A DNA stretch of 55,884 nucleotides. Origin: Burkholderiaceae bacterium (lineage in GTDB: Bacteria; Pseudomonadota; Gammaproteobacteria; Burkholderiales; Burkholderiaceae_C). A model generated the notes under the pieces. It had not been told where the DNA came from and ran no database searches. It worked only from the letters and a program-made list of their open reading frames with translations. Of the stretch, positions 9,491-18,503 are shown piece by piece. The first letter of the stretch is position 1; each line of letters starts with the position of its first letter. The translations under genes and the position numbers were made by a program. The stretch spans positions 1 through 55,884 of the forward strand of contig CAJYPV010000012.1 in NCBI GenBank assembly GCA_913776825.1, read 5' to 3'.

Positions 9491-10312
9491 ATGTGCAACC
9501 TCTATCACATGACGCCGAAGGACGACTTCGAGCGATATGTCCGGCGGCACATCGGCAAGCTGTGGCTGCCGGAAGCGCCCGATCCGCGCCCCGGGCTCGC
9601 ACCCTCCGCCAAGCCGACCGTCGGGCCGTTCGACACGGGCTTCTTCCTCCATGCGATCAGCGACGGCACGCCCAGCGCGGTCACGGGTCGCTGGGGTCAA
9701 TGGGGTTTGATTCGTCCGGGCGCACCTGCGCGGCGCGAGTGGATCGCGCCCAAGGTCGTCCCCGGCAAGAAGCCCCTGGCGGCCCGGCCCCGAAGTACCA
9801 ATAACGCCCGCGCGGAAACCGCCGCGACCTTGCCGACGTTCCGTGAGGCCTGGCGCGCCGGTCGCCGCTGCCTGATTCCGGCGCTTTGGTACCAAGAGCC
9901 CAATTGGGAGACCGGCCGCAATCGTTGGTGGCAACTCCGACGCGCCGATGGCGAGCCCTGGATGCTGGCGGGACTCTGGAATGAATGGGTCGATCCGGAC
10001 ACCGGCGAATGGGTGCCCAGCTACACCCTGCTGACCTGCAACTGCGATGCGCACCCGTTGCTGCGGCGATTGCATCGCCCGGACCCCAAGCTGCCGCCGG
10101 ATGCGCAGGACAAGCGTTCGGTGGTCCACATCGGGCCATCCGATTGGTCGGTCTGGCTCGAGGGCGATGAGGCCGAGGCGCGCGCGCTGATTCGGCCTCC
10201 ACCCATGGACGCCTTCGATCTCGCCGACGCGCATGCGACCGACGCGGCCTTGCACGCGGCCGGCCTGACGGGCAGCGACATCAACTCGACTGGCGACCAA
10301 GACGGCGCTTGA
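9491..10312 (+). CDS. SOS response-associated peptidase (SRAP/YedK/HMCES family)
   Basis: SRAP proteins crosslink through Cys2 to abasic sites in single-stranded DNA and shield them from cleavage. The chosen ATG (9491) puts Cys at position 2 (MCNLYHMT), which is obligatory because the initiator Met is removed to expose it; the frame extends upstream but would bury the Cys. The conserved NNARAET segment is present near residue 105, and candidates for the active-site Glu (LWYQEP, against the usual GFYEW) and His (RLHRPDPK, against the usual HDRMP) can be seen, though both motifs are divergent. At 273 residues it is longer than E. coli YedK (about 220). It stands alone between tRNA-His and a small basic protein. 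Confidence 0.88.
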   Translation: MCNLYHMTPKDDFERYVRRHIGKLWLPEAPDPRPGLAPSAKPTVGPFDTGFFLHAISDGTPSAVTGRWGQWGLIRPGAPARREWIAPKVVPGKKPLAARPRSTNNARAETAATLPTFREAWRAGRRCLIPALWYQEPNWETGRNRWWQLRRADGEPWMLAGLWNEWVDPDTGEWVPSYTLLTCNCDAHPLLRRLHRPDPKLPPDAQDKRSVVHIGPSDWSVWLEGDEAEARALIRPPPMDAFDLADAHATDAALHAAGLTGSDINSTGDQDGA

Positions 10313-10441
10313 AACGGCCACGGGCGCAGTCGCCCATCTCATTCACGCAACGTCCGAGCGCGCGGGGCGCAACGAAGCTGCGCGGTCACGGGAAGCGGTA
10401 GTAGAGTGCCGTCCTGACTCGAACCTTCATCAGGACTGACC

Positions 10442-10597
10442 ATGCCAAAAGGCCAACAACGCAACGACAAGGCCAACAAGAAGCCGAAGAAAGACGCCGG
10501 CTCCAAGGAGACCACGTCCTCGCCGGATTCTCCGCGTCCGGTGGCGCCCATGACGGCGGTGATGCCCAAGGGCAAGCTGAAGAACAAGGCCGGTTGA
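10442..10597 (+). CDS. 51-residue basic conserved-type small protein
   Basis: An ATG after an AGGA ribosome site (6 nt spacing) opens a 51-codon frame starting MPKGQQRNDKANKKPKKD and ending KGKLKNKAG. It is rich in Lys, Gln and Asn, without a signal or membrane segment, and looks intrinsically disordered. Its N-terminus resembles short Lys-rich proteins (MAKGQxRSNKExKKPKK type) that I recall as widespread in proteobacteria without a known function; this is from memory and unverified. The MPKG sequence recurs near the C-terminus. Its composition suggests nucleic acid or ribosome binding, but that is speculation. Confidence 0.7.
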   Translation: MPKGQQRNDKANKKPKKDAGSKETTSSPDSPRPVAPMTAVMPKGKLKNKAG

Positions 10598-10776
10598 TGA
10601 CCGCCCGGGCCTGGCCGCGCGCCAGGCCTGTCCATCGGCGGGATGCCGATGCACGCGGCTCATGAGGCCGCGAAGCGCGGGCGAGCGGCTGGCTCGCACG
10701 CGAATCGAGCTTCAGGTGAATGGGTGGGAATGCGAGCGGGCTGACGCCGTCCGCGTCGGCGATTCACGCCGCTGGC

Positions 10777-11517
10777 TTAGACCAGGCCTTGCTTGCTCGC
10801 CAGCACCGCGGCTTCGGCGCGGCTGGAGACATTGAGCTTCTTGTAGATGCTCTTGATGTGGTCATTCACGGTGAACCACTTGATGCCCATCAGGTTGGCG
10901 ATTTCCTTGATGGTGAAGCCCTTGCTGAGGTAGGTCAGCACTTCGTTCTCGCGCGGGGTCAGCCGTTCCCATTCGGGCAGCGGCTCCAGGGTGACGCCGC
11001 GACTGGCCGGCGTCGCATTCGCGGTGAGCGTGCCGAAGCCGGAGTTCAATCCCATCGGACCGGAATCGCCACTCGAGCCCGGTCGGAAGTGCGACAGCAA
11101 GCGCCGCGCAATCGCCGGGGACAGTGGCGGCTGGCCGCGCACGATGCGCTGCAGCTCCTCGACCAGCACCTCGAAGCGATCTTCCTTCAGCAGATAACCG
11201 TCCGCGCCGCGCTGCAGGGCGGGGAAGAGGTGGTCATCGTCCGAGTAGAGCGTGGTGACGATCTTGACTGCCGGCTTGTTGGCCAGCTCGCCCAGGAATT
11301 CCATGCCGTTGCCGTCGGGCAGTTCCAGGTCGACCAGGATCAGCTTGAAGCCGCTGCCGGCGCCCTCGGCCTCGACCTTCGCCAGATGGCGACGCGCGCC
11401 TTCGAGATCGCCGGCTTCGGTGATCTCCATGCCGTCGCTGAAGCTCTCGCGCACGACCCGGCACAGGAAGCTCCGGGCTACCGGGTTGTCTTCAACGATG
11501 AGTACTTTGACGGCCAT
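10777..11517 (-). CDS. LuxR/NarL-type response regulator (orphan)
   Basis: This 246-residue protein has an N-terminal receiver domain with the acidic pair Glu9-Asp10, phosphoacceptor Asp63 (LILVDLELPDG) and a Lys in GYLLKED near residue 115, then a linker rich in Gly, Ser and Pro and a C-terminal LuxR-type helix-turn-helix (LTPRENEVLTYLSKG, IKEIANLMGIKWFTVNDHI). It is expected to be a phosphorylation-controlled transcription factor. The ATG at 11517 gives the usual MAVKVLIVEDNP start. No histidine kinase is adjacent, so partner and targets are unknown. It is transcribed in the same direction as the upstream oxidoreductase gene, 79 bp away. Confidence 0.92.
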   Translation of the reverse strand: MAVKVLIVEDNPVARSFLCRVVRESFSDGMEITEAGDLEGARRHLAKVEAEGAGSGFKLILVDLELPDGNGMEFLGELANKPAVKIVTTLYSDDDHLFPALQRGADGYLLKEDRFEVLVEELQRIVRGQPPLSPAIARRLLSHFRPGSSGDSGPMGLNSGFGTLTANATPASRGVTLEPLPEWERLTPRENEVLTYLSKGFTIKEIANLMGIKWFTVNDHIKSIYKKLNVSSRAEAAVLASKQGLV

Positions 11518-11596
11518 GGTGTGGAGAAACGAAAGCCTCCGCATCCTAGCAAAGGGCCGTCCGCTTGCATGCCCCGCGAAGAAGGGTGTGGGCGGT

Positions 11597-12574
11597 TCAG
11601 GAATTGACCACCACCAGCTTGCCCACCACCTGCCGCGAGCTCATTCGCGCAAAGGCCTCCGGCAGCGACTGCATCGGCAGCACCTGGTCGATCACCGGCT
11701 TGATCTTTCCGGCGGCATACCACTGGGCCAGCGCCATCATCATCGCGGCGTTCTGACGCGGCTCGCGCTTGGCGAATTCGCCCCAGAACACGCCCACCAG
11801 CGACGCGCCCTTGAGCAGCGCCAGATTCAAGGGCAGCGACGGAATCGCGCCTTGCGCGAAGCCGACCACCAGATAGCGACCGCGCCAGGCGATGGCCCGG
11901 AAAGCGGCTTCGGCCATGTCGCCGCCAACAGGGTCAAGCACCACATCCGGGCCTTTGCCTTCGGTGAGCGTCTTGAGCGCGTCGCGCAGCGGGGTGGTCG
12001 TGTAGTTGATGGTGGCATCGGCGCCCAGCGCGAGGCACCGGGCGCACTTGTCGTCGGTGGAGGCGGCGGCAATGACTCGCGCGCCTGCTGCCTTGGCCAC
12101 CTGGATGGCGGCCGTGCCCACACCGCCTGCCGCGCCGAGGATCAGCACCGTCTCACCGGGCTGCAGGGCGGCGCGATCGATCAGCGCGTGATGGCTGGTC
12201 GCATAGGTGCAGATGAATGCGGCCGCGTCCTCGAACGGAAAACCGGCGGGCAGCGGCAAGGCCAGGGCGGCCGGAACCAGCGCCTGCGTCGCGAAGCCCC
12301 CGGTGCCGGTGAACGCAGCCACGGCATCACCCACCTGGAAACCGCTCACGCCCTCGCCAATTGCTTCCACCACGCCTGCGAATTCGGTGCCCGGCACGAA
12401 GGGCAGCGGCGGCTTCATCTGGTACTTGTTCTGGATGATCAGCAGATCCGGAAAGTTCAGGCTGGCCGCCCGGATGCCGACGCGCAATTGACCGGGGCCC
12501 GGCTCCGGCGTGGGCAGTGCCTTCCATTGCAGGGCATCCACCCCGGTGGGGTTCTCGCACAGCCAGGCGTTCAT
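11597..12574 (-). CDS. NADPH:quinone oxidoreductase family protein (zinc-free MDR)
   Basis: The 325-residue product belongs to the quinone oxidoreductase branch of the medium-chain dehydrogenase/reductase superfamily. An N-terminal GroES-like domain contains PFVPGTEFAGVVEAIG. The Rossmann domain has the dinucleotide motif GAAGGVGTAAIQVAKAAGA near residues 148-166, and the structural and catalytic zinc cysteines of alcohol dehydrogenases are absent. It probably reduces quinones or related electrophiles with NADPH; the real substrate cannot be read from sequence. The ATG at 12574 follows an AAGGAG ribosome site. It diverges from surE across about 105 bp. Confidence 0.92.
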   Translation of the reverse strand: MNAWLCENPTGVDALQWKALPTPEPGPGQLRVGIRAASLNFPDLLIIQNKYQMKPPLPFVPGTEFAGVVEAIGEGVSGFQVGDAVAAFTGTGGFATQALVPAALALPLPAGFPFEDAAAFICTYATSHHALIDRAALQPGETVLILGAAGGVGTAAIQVAKAAGARVIAAASTDDKCARCLALGADATINYTTTPLRDALKTLTEGKGPDVVLDPVGGDMAEAAFRAIAWRGRYLVVGFAQGAIPSLPLNLALLKGASLVGVFWGEFAKREPRQNAAMMMALAQWYAAGKIKPVIDQVLPMQSLPEAFARMSSRQVVGKLVVVNS

Positions 12575-12679
12575 GGGGCTCTCCTTGAGGGTCGTGTCGG
12601 GCGGGTGTGTCGGGCGGATGATAGGCAGCCGGGGACAGACCCTGCGTCGCTTGGGTGACGTGCTGCCTACAATGCCTTC

Positions 12680-13435
12680 ATGCGCATACTCATCGCCAAT
12701 GACGACGGCTATCTGGCTCCCGGCCTGCATGCCCTGGTGGCCGCCTGCGAAGGACTCGGCCAGATCGAAGTGATCGCGCCCGAGCAGAACGCCAGCGGCA
12801 CGTCCAACTCCCTCACGTTGAGTCGACCGCTGTCGGTGTTCACCGCGGCCGACGGCTTCCGGTATGTCAACGGCACGCCGTCCGACTGCGTCCACCTGGC
12901 GCTCACCGGCCTGCTGGACTACCGGCCCGATCTGGTGCTCTCCGGCATCAACAACGGCGCCAACATGGGCGATGACACGCTCTATTCCGGCACCGTCGCC
13001 GCGGCCACCGAGGGCTATCTGTTCGGCATCCCGTCGATCGCGTTCTCGCAAGTCGAAAAGGGTTGGGGCCATCTGGATGCCGCCGCCGCCATGGCGCGCC
13101 AGCTGGTGCAGCAGGTCATCGCCGGCGGACTGGACCATCCCTTCCTGCTGAGCGTGAACATTCCGAACCGCTCCGATGCGGCCTCCCTGCCGCGCCGCGT
13201 CACCCGCCTGGGACGACGCCACGCCAGCGAGGCCACCATCCAGCAGCGCAGCCCGCGCGGCGAGATGATCTATTGGATCGGCCCGGCCGGCGATGCGCGG
13301 GAAGCAGGCGAGGGCACCGATTTCCACGCGACGGCCAATGGCATGGTGTCCATCACGCCGCTGCAGGTCGACCTCACCGAACATGCGACGCTGGGCGACT
13401 GGCGCCAGCGCCTTCAGCTCGATCCGCGTTCATGA
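12680..13435 (+). CDS. surE: 5'/3'-nucleotidase SurE
   Basis: SurE is a metal-dependent nucleoside monophosphatase important in stationary-phase survival. The N-terminal metal-binding NDDG (Asp8, Asp9), the SGTSNSLT loop and the INNGANMG segment with the conserved Asn are all present in 251 residues, the usual length. It is the first gene of surE-pcm-nlpD-rpoS, and its stop overlaps the pcm start (ATGA). A TACAAT hexamer ends 6 nt before the ATG and no ribosome site is visible, so the mRNA may start at the initiation codon. Confidence 0.97.
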   Translation: MRILIANDDGYLAPGLHALVAACEGLGQIEVIAPEQNASGTSNSLTLSRPLSVFTAADGFRYVNGTPSDCVHLALTGLLDYRPDLVLSGINNGANMGDDTLYSGTVAAATEGYLFGIPSIAFSQVEKGWGHLDAAAAMARQLVQQVIAGGLDHPFLLSVNIPNRSDAASLPRRVTRLGRRHASEATIQQRSPRGEMIYWIGPAGDAREAGEGTDFHATANGMVSITPLQVDLTEHATLGDWRQRLQLDPRS

Positions 13436-14262
13436 GCGACACGCCGTCGCGCGGCAAGCGATTCCCGCTGTCGCTCAACCAGCTCGGCGCGCCCAAGGCC
13501 ACCGTGGCCAGCGACGCGCGTGAACCGCTCAAGCCGCAGCGGCATTGGCAGCAGGCCTCGGCCATCAAGGCGCGCCAGGTGCCGCCCAGCGGACTGGGGC
13601 TGGATTCGGCCGGCGTGCGACGGCGCATGGTGGAGCGTCTGCGGCGCGAAGGGCTGAGCGATGAGCGGGTGCTGCAGGCGCTGGCCACCGTGCCGCGTCA
13701 TGAATTCGTCGACAGCGCGCTCGCGATCCAGGCGTATGAGGACACCAGTCTGCCGATCGGGCATGGGCAGACCATCTCGAAGCCGTCGGTCGTCGGCCGC
13801 ATGATGGCCTTGATGCTGGCCGCGCCCGGCGCGCAGCAGCGCGGTCATCTGGGCAAGGTGCTGGAGATCGGCACCGGTTGCGGCTACCAGGCCGCGCTGC
13901 TGATGCAGGTGGCGCGTCAGGTGGTGTCGATCGAGCGGCTGCGGCCGCTGCATGACAAGGCCCGCACGCATCTGGCGGGCCAATCGCAGATTCGCCTGGT
14001 GTATGGCGACGGCATGCTGGGCCATCCGCCCAACGCCCCTTACGACAGCATCATTGCCGCCGCCGGCGGCGATGACATTCCGTCAGCCTGGATGGACCAA
14101 CTCGCCCCGGGCGGTCGGCTGGTCGCCCCGATGACCGCGCCGAGCGGGCGAGGGCAGGTGCTGGTCTTGATCGATCATGTTCGGGACGCTCAAGGCTCGC
14201 GTTTTGTGCGCAGCCTGCATGAGCCGGTCCTCTTCGTGCCCCTAAAATCCGGCGTCATGTAG
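13432..14262 (+). CDS. pcm: protein-L-isoaspartate O-methyltransferase
   Basis: Pcm methylates L-isoaspartyl residues formed by protein ageing, using S-adenosylmethionine, and so starts their repair. The SAM-binding motif I reads [15 protein letters not shown], and the family motif GHGQTISKP lies upstream of it. The start ATG at 13432 overlaps the surE stop codon by 4 nt, implying translational coupling. At 276 residues it is about 65 longer than E. coli Pcm because of a basic N-terminal extension (about residues 1-60) of a kind often seen in Burkholderiales. Confidence 0.95.
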   Translation: MSDTPSRGKRFPLSLNQLGAPKATVASDAREPLKPQRHWQQASAIKARQVPPSGLGLDSAGVRRRMVERLRREGLSDERVLQALATVPRHEFVDSALAIQAYEDTSLPIGHGQTISKPSVVGRMMALMLAAPGAQQRGHLGKVLEIGTGCGYQAALLMQVARQVVSIERLRPLHDKARTHLAGQSQIRLVYGDGMLGHPPNAPYDSIIAAAGGDDIPSAWMDQLAPGGRLVAPMTAPSGRGQVLVLIDHVRDAQGSRFVRSLHEPVLFVPLKSGVM

Positions 14263-14317
14263 CGCGAGCTCGGGACACCCGATGCACGCATGGCTCCGCA
14301 ACGACAACCACGAACGC

Positions 14318-15220
14318 ATGCAACAACTTCTTCGTCTTCCGCTGCTTGGGTCTTCCGTGTTGGCGCTGGCCCTGGTGGGTTGCGCCGGTCCGGCACATCG
14401 CGCACCGGTCGAGGAACGCAGCGTCGGCGGCCGCCCGGCCCCCGTCGTTTCGACCGCCCCCGTCACGCCGGCCTCGGCCGAACCTCCGAAACCGCTGCCG
14501 GGCGCTGAGAACGCCGGCAAACCCGGCTACTACAGCGTCAAACCGGGCGACACGCTGATCCGCATCGCCCTCGACAACGGCCAGAGCTGGCGCGATGTGG
14601 CGCGCTGGAACGGCATGGACAACCCCAACCTGATCGAAGTGGGTCAGGTGTTGCGGGTGGTGCCGCCGGGTGTGGACCCGACCGCGGTCACGACCCGTCC
14701 GCTCACCTCCGCCAAGGTCGAGTCTCGTCCGCTGGACGGCAAGGCCCCGATCGCGTCCGGCACGCCGGCCAGTGGCGCGTCGGCGCCGCCCGTCACCGCC
14801 GCCGCCAGCAGCACGACCCCTGCGCCCGCCGTGGTGCTGCCGAAGGACGACGACGACATCAGCTGGGGCTGGCCCGCTTCGGGCTCGGTCATCGCCAGTT
14901 TCGATGAAGTCCGTAACAAGGGCCTGGCCTTTGCGGGCAAGTCGGGCGACCCGGTTTTCGCCGCCGCGGATGGCCGCGTGATGTACGCGGGTGCGGGCTT
15001 GCGCGGATACGGCAACATGATCATCATCAAGCACAGCACCAACTATCTGACGGCCTATGCGCACAACCAGACCCTCCTGGTGAAGGAGGATCAAGTCGTG
15101 CGCAAGGGCCAGAAGATCGCTGAGATGGGTTCTACCGACGCGGACCAGACCAAACTGCACTTCGAAGTGCGGAAGCAGGGCAAGCCGATCGACCCTGCGA
15201 AACTGCTGCCCGCGCGTTAG
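14318..15220 (+). CDS. nlpD: NlpD-type lipoprotein, LysM plus degenerate LytM/M23 domain
   Basis: NlpD is an envelope lipoprotein that activates amidase AmiC for septal peptidoglycan splitting. The start at 14318 puts a short signal directly before the lipobox LVGC; an in-frame ATG at 14282 would add 12 polar residues. A LysM domain (YYSVKPGDTLIRIALDNG, about residues 70-115) is followed by a Pro/Ala/Thr linker and an M23 domain at the C-terminus. The first zinc-ligand motif is degenerate (NKGLAFAGKSGD, lacking the His and Asp of active LytM enzymes), as in E. coli NlpD, so it should be an activator and not a hydrolase. It lies between pcm and rpoS, the classic arrangement. Confidence 0.93.
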   Translation: MQQLLRLPLLGSSVLALALVGCAGPAHRAPVEERSVGGRPAPVVSTAPVTPASAEPPKPLPGAENAGKPGYYSVKPGDTLIRIALDNGQSWRDVARWNGMDNPNLIEVGQVLRVVPPGVDPTAVTTRPLTSAKVESRPLDGKAPIASGTPASGASAPPVTAAASSTTPAPAVVLPKDDDDISWGWPASGSVIASFDEVRNKGLAFAGKSGDPVFAAADGRVMYAGAGLRGYGNMIIIKHSTNYLTAYAHNQTLLVKEDQVVRKGQKIAEMGSTDADQTKLHFEVRKQGKPIDPAKLLPAR

Positions 15221-15245
15221 TAGGCGCTGAAGGAGGCGCCGCGAC

Positions 15246-16430
15246 ATGAACCAACGCGCCGCCTCAATGAACGGGCATGACATGCCCGAAGGCCGTGATC
15301 ACGGCCCGGGTCGCTTCGCGCTTCCGCCCGATCTGGCCGCCCGCGCACTGTCCGATGAACCGCCCTCGTCCGGGGGCGATCTCCCGCCCGACACGCTCTC
15401 GGGTGCAGACTCGGAGCTCGGCGCCGACGCCAGCGCGCCGACCGCGGAGCGCGGTGATCTCGATCTCCCCTCAGACCTCCCGGACGATCTGCCGTCCGAT
15501 GACGAGCGCGCCACGCCCGCCCGCAGCGGTGCCAAACGGGACGAGGCCGGGCAAGCCTTGCTGGCGCCTGTGGATGGCGACGTCGGCAATGCGCTGCAGG
15601 CCTATCTGCGCGACATCCGGCGCACCCCGCTGCTCACCCCCCAGGAAGAATTCGATACCGCCACCCGGGCCCGGGCGGGCGATTTCGAGGCCCGTCAGGC
15701 CATGATCGAGCACAACCTGCGGCTGGTGGTGAGCATCGCGAAGAATTACCTCGGGCGCGGTCTGCCGATGAGCGACCTGATCGAGGAAGGCAACCTCGGC
15801 CTGATGCATGCGATCGGCAAGTTCGAGCCGGAGCGTGGCTTCCGTTTTTCCACCTATGCCAGTTGGTGGATTCGCCAGGCGGTGGAGCGCGCGCTGATGC
15901 ATCAGGCGCGGCTGGTCCGTCTGCCGGTGCACATCGTGCGGGAGCTCAACCAGGTGCTTAAGACGCGCCGCGCGCTGGAAGCGCTCGCGGCCGAGCGCGG
16001 CGGCGAGGCTCAGGTCCGCGCGGAGGAAGTCGCGCAGGCGCTCGGCCGTCCGGTCGAAGAGATCGCGGAACTGTTGGCCTACTCGGAATTGCCCAGCTCG
16101 CTGGATTCACCGGTCGACCGCAACGGGGAGGGCGGTGAATCGATGGTGGATCTGGTCGCGGATGAGCAGGCGATGGATCCGGTCGGGCATCGGCTCAGCC
16201 ATGAGCTGGAGGACTTGCTCAAGACCGGGCTGGCCTCGCTCAGCGAGCGCGAACGCGAGGTGCTCGCCGGCCGCTATGGGCTGGCCGACCGTGAGCCGGA
16301 GACGCTCGATGTGCTGGCCGTGCGCCTGCGACTGACGCGGGAGCGCATCCGTCAGATCCAGATCGAGGCCTTGGCCAAGCTCAAGCGCAACATGATGCGG
16401 CAGGGCATCGATCGCGACTCGATCTTCTGA
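15246..16430 (+). CDS. rpoS: RNA polymerase sigma factor RpoS (sigma-38)
   Basis: RpoS directs stationary-phase and general stress transcription. The 394-residue protein shows region 1.2 ([20 protein letters not shown]), region 2 ([36 protein letters not shown]), region 3 and region 4 with the helix-turn-helix ([18 protein letters not shown]). An AAGGAGG ribosome site precedes the ATG. The 110 residues before region 1.2 are much longer than in E. coli RpoS and are acidic and Pro/Ser-rich. The nlpD-rpoS order identifies it as RpoS and not RpoD or RpoH; in E. coli a major rpoS promoter lies inside nlpD, which could hold here. Confidence 0.96.
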   Translation: MNQRAASMNGHDMPEGRDHGPGRFALPPDLAARALSDEPPSSGGDLPPDTLSGADSELGADASAPTAERGDLDLPSDLPDDLPSDDERATPARSGAKRDEAGQALLAPVDGDVGNALQAYLRDIRRTPLLTPQEEFDTATRARAGDFEARQAMIEHNLRLVVSIAKNYLGRGLPMSDLIEEGNLGLMHAIGKFEPERGFRFSTYASWWIRQAVERALMHQARLVRLPVHIVRELNQVLKTRRALEALAAERGGEAQVRAEEVAQALGRPVEEIAELLAYSELPSSLDSPVDRNGEGGESMVDLVADEQAMDPVGHRLSHELEDLLKTGLASLSEREREVLAGRYGLADREPETLDVLAVRLRLTRERIRQIQIEALAKLKRNMMRQGIDRDSIF

Positions 16431-16544
16431 CGGTCTCTGAGGCCGCGAGCGCGGCGGTCGGGCTGTCGCCAGATGCGGTGATGTGTGACGGTGTGTCGCC
16501 GTTGCCTGGTTGGCGCCCTCTGGCTGCGGGGATAATCGCCGCCC

Positions 16545-17909
16545 ATGACTGATGTATCGGAATGGCTGAAGGTCGAATCGCTGGACCTTGAAGCGCAGGG
16601 CGTCGCCCACAACAGCGAAGGCAAGGTGGTCTTCATCGAAGGCGCGCTGCCGGGTGAGGAAGTGCAGGTCACCGTCGGCCGCAAGAAAAACAACTGGGAG
16701 CAGGCGGCGCTGGTGGCCATGCGGCGCGAGAGCTCGCAGCGCGTGCGTCCGGTCTGCCCGCATTTCGGTCTGCATGCGGGCGCCTGCGGCGGCTGCAAGA
16801 TGCAGCATCTGCACCCGGCTGCGCAGGTCGCGGTCAAGCAGCGTGTGCTGGAGGACAACCTCTGGCACCTGGGCAAGGTGAAGGCTGAAAGCCTGCTGCG
16901 CCCGATCGAAGGTCCGGCCACCGGCTACCGATACCGCGCCCGTCTGTCGGTGCGCTATGTGCCGAAGAAGGGCCATGTGCTCGTCGGCTTCCATGAGCGC
17001 AAGAGCCGCTACATCGCCGACATGCAGGTCTGCAAGGTGCTGCCGGAACGGGTCAGCGCGATGCTGATGCCGCTGCGCGAGTTGATCGGCTCGATGGAGG
17101 CGCGCGATCGTCTGCCGCAAATCGAACTGGCCATCGGCGACAGCGCCGGCACGCTGGTGATCGCCTTGGTGTTGCGTCATCTGGAGCCCTTGAGCCCCGG
17201 AGACGTGAACAAGCTGCGCGCCTTCGGTGCGGATCACGGCGTTCAGTGGTGGCTGCAGCCCAAGGGCCCGGAGACGGTCCACCTGCTGGATGAGGGCGGT
17301 CCGGAGCTGGCCTACACGCTGCCGGAGTTCGGCGTGGTGATGCCGTTCAAGCCGACCGATTTCACCCAGGTCAATCACCACATCAACACGGTGCTGGTGG
17401 GCCGGGCGCTGCGGCTGCTGGCGGTGCAGCCGGGCGAGCGGGTGATCGACTGGTTCTGCGGTTTGGGCAACTTCACCTTGCCGCTCGCCACGCAGGCGCG
17501 CGAGGTCCTGGGCATCGAGGGCAGCGAGGCGCTGGTGCAGCGCTCGCGCGAGAACGCGGCGCGCAACGGGCTGGATCACAAGGCCAGCTTCGTGGCTCGA
17601 AACCTGTTCGAAATGACGCCGCAGCTGTTGGCCGCCGATGGCGAGTCCGACCGCTGGCTGGTGGACCCGCCGCGCGAAGGCGCCTTCGCGCTGGTCAAGG
17701 CGCTCGCCGACCTGGTGCAGGACCCGTCGCTGGCGCCGGGCTGGACGCCGCCGCGTCGCATCGTCTATGTCTCCTGCAACCCGGCCACGCTGGCGCGCGA
17801 CGCCGGCCTGCTGGTGAATGTGGCGGGCTATCGCTGCACGAATGCAGGCGCGGTCAACATGTTCCCTCACACGGCGCATGTGGAGTCGATCGCGGTGTTC
17901 GAGCGCTGA
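16545..17909 (+). CDS. rlmD: 23S rRNA (uracil-1939-C5)-methyltransferase
   Basis: RlmD (RumA) uses SAM to methylate U1939 of 23S rRNA. The 454-residue protein has an N-terminal TRAM-like domain, an iron-sulfur cluster region with Cys residues in [17 protein letters not shown], a SAM-binding motif ([15 protein letters not shown]), the DPPREGA motif and the catalytic-Cys motif [12 protein letters not shown] near the C-terminus. The Fe-S cysteines and the DPPR motif favour RlmD over TrmA. A GATAAT hexamer lies 8 nt before the ATG with no ribosome site. It follows rpoS by 114 bp. Confidence 0.94.
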   Translation: MTDVSEWLKVESLDLEAQGVAHNSEGKVVFIEGALPGEEVQVTVGRKKNNWEQAALVAMRRESSQRVRPVCPHFGLHAGACGGCKMQHLHPAAQVAVKQRVLEDNLWHLGKVKAESLLRPIEGPATGYRYRARLSVRYVPKKGHVLVGFHERKSRYIADMQVCKVLPERVSAMLMPLRELIGSMEARDRLPQIELAIGDSAGTLVIALVLRHLEPLSPGDVNKLRAFGADHGVQWWLQPKGPETVHLLDEGGPELAYTLPEFGVVMPFKPTDFTQVNHHINTVLVGRALRLLAVQPGERVIDWFCGLGNFTLPLATQAREVLGIEGSEALVQRSRENAARNGLDHKASFVARNLFEMTPQLLAADGESDRWLVDPPREGAFALVKALADLVQDPSLAPGWTPPRRIVYVSCNPATLARDAGLLVNVAGYRCTNAGAVNMFPHTAHVESIAVFER

Positions 17910-18053
17910 GGCGGGGTCTCGCCTGTGAGCGGCGTGCGTGCACTCGCTCATACGGCGATATTCGGCACAGTGGACCACGTGGCTGGCATGTCGGAACTGT
18001 GAGCGGCGCTGGCATGGACTGACGGATTCCTCAACTTCCGTCAGGAGACCTCC

Positions 18054-18368
18054 ATGTATTGGCCAGGTAATTCGACCACCACGGTGTCGCGGGGCGCGCT
18101 CGACATGTTCGGCGCGCAGCCCACCAATGGTGCGGAACGCGCGGCGCCGTGTGGCATGACGCAGCGTCAGCAAGCCGATCAGTTGCTGGACGAGGTGACG
18201 CGGCAGGTCGGCCGCACGCCGCAAGGCGCGGCCGCTCAATCCTTGGAGTTGGCGCGAACGCTGCACGAGCAGGTGTTGAAGAGCGCGCAGTCCGCCGCTG
18301 ACCGCGGCCACTCACTCTCGCAGCTGAACTCGGTGCGGGATGCGCTCGTGCAGGCACCCCCTCGCTGA
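18054..18368 (+). CDS. hypothetical protein, 104 residues
   Basis: A good AGGAG ribosome site (CAGGAGACCTCC) precedes the ATG. The product starts MYWPGNSTTTVSRGALDMFG, has no signal peptide or transmembrane segment, and its second half (QQADQLLDEVTRQVGRT to NSVRDALVQAPPR) has a helical, Gln/Ala/Leu-rich composition. I do not recognise the family. It is followed by a strong shared terminator. The codon pattern fits the neighbouring genes, so it is probably real. Confidence 0.6.
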   Translation: MYWPGNSTTTVSRGALDMFGAQPTNGAERAAPCGMTQRQQADQLLDEVTRQVGRTPQGAAAQSLELARTLHEQVLKSAQSAADRGHSLSQLNSVRDALVQAPPR

Positions 18369-18407
18369 GTCAGCGCTCATCGTGGCTCACTCAATGAGCT
18401 GACAAGC

Positions 18408-18447
18408 AAAAGAGCCGCGAGGTCGCCCTCGCGGCTCTTTCATTTTT
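18408..18447. terminator. bidirectional intrinsic terminator
   Basis: Stem AAAGAGCCGCGAGG/CCTCGCGGCTCTTT with a short loop, followed on the plus strand by CATTTTTG and preceded by an A-run. It separates the convergent genes at 18054 and 18504. Confidence 0.8.
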
Positions 18448-18503
18448 GTCTTCCCGGATCGGGGACTCAGCGACACGCACGCAGGCGCGTGTGTTCCCCT
18501 CGA

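Noticed and set aside
16107..18311. Long minus-strand open frame across the rpoS end and rlmD
   Set aside because: Antisense to rlmD, whose motifs and length are complete.
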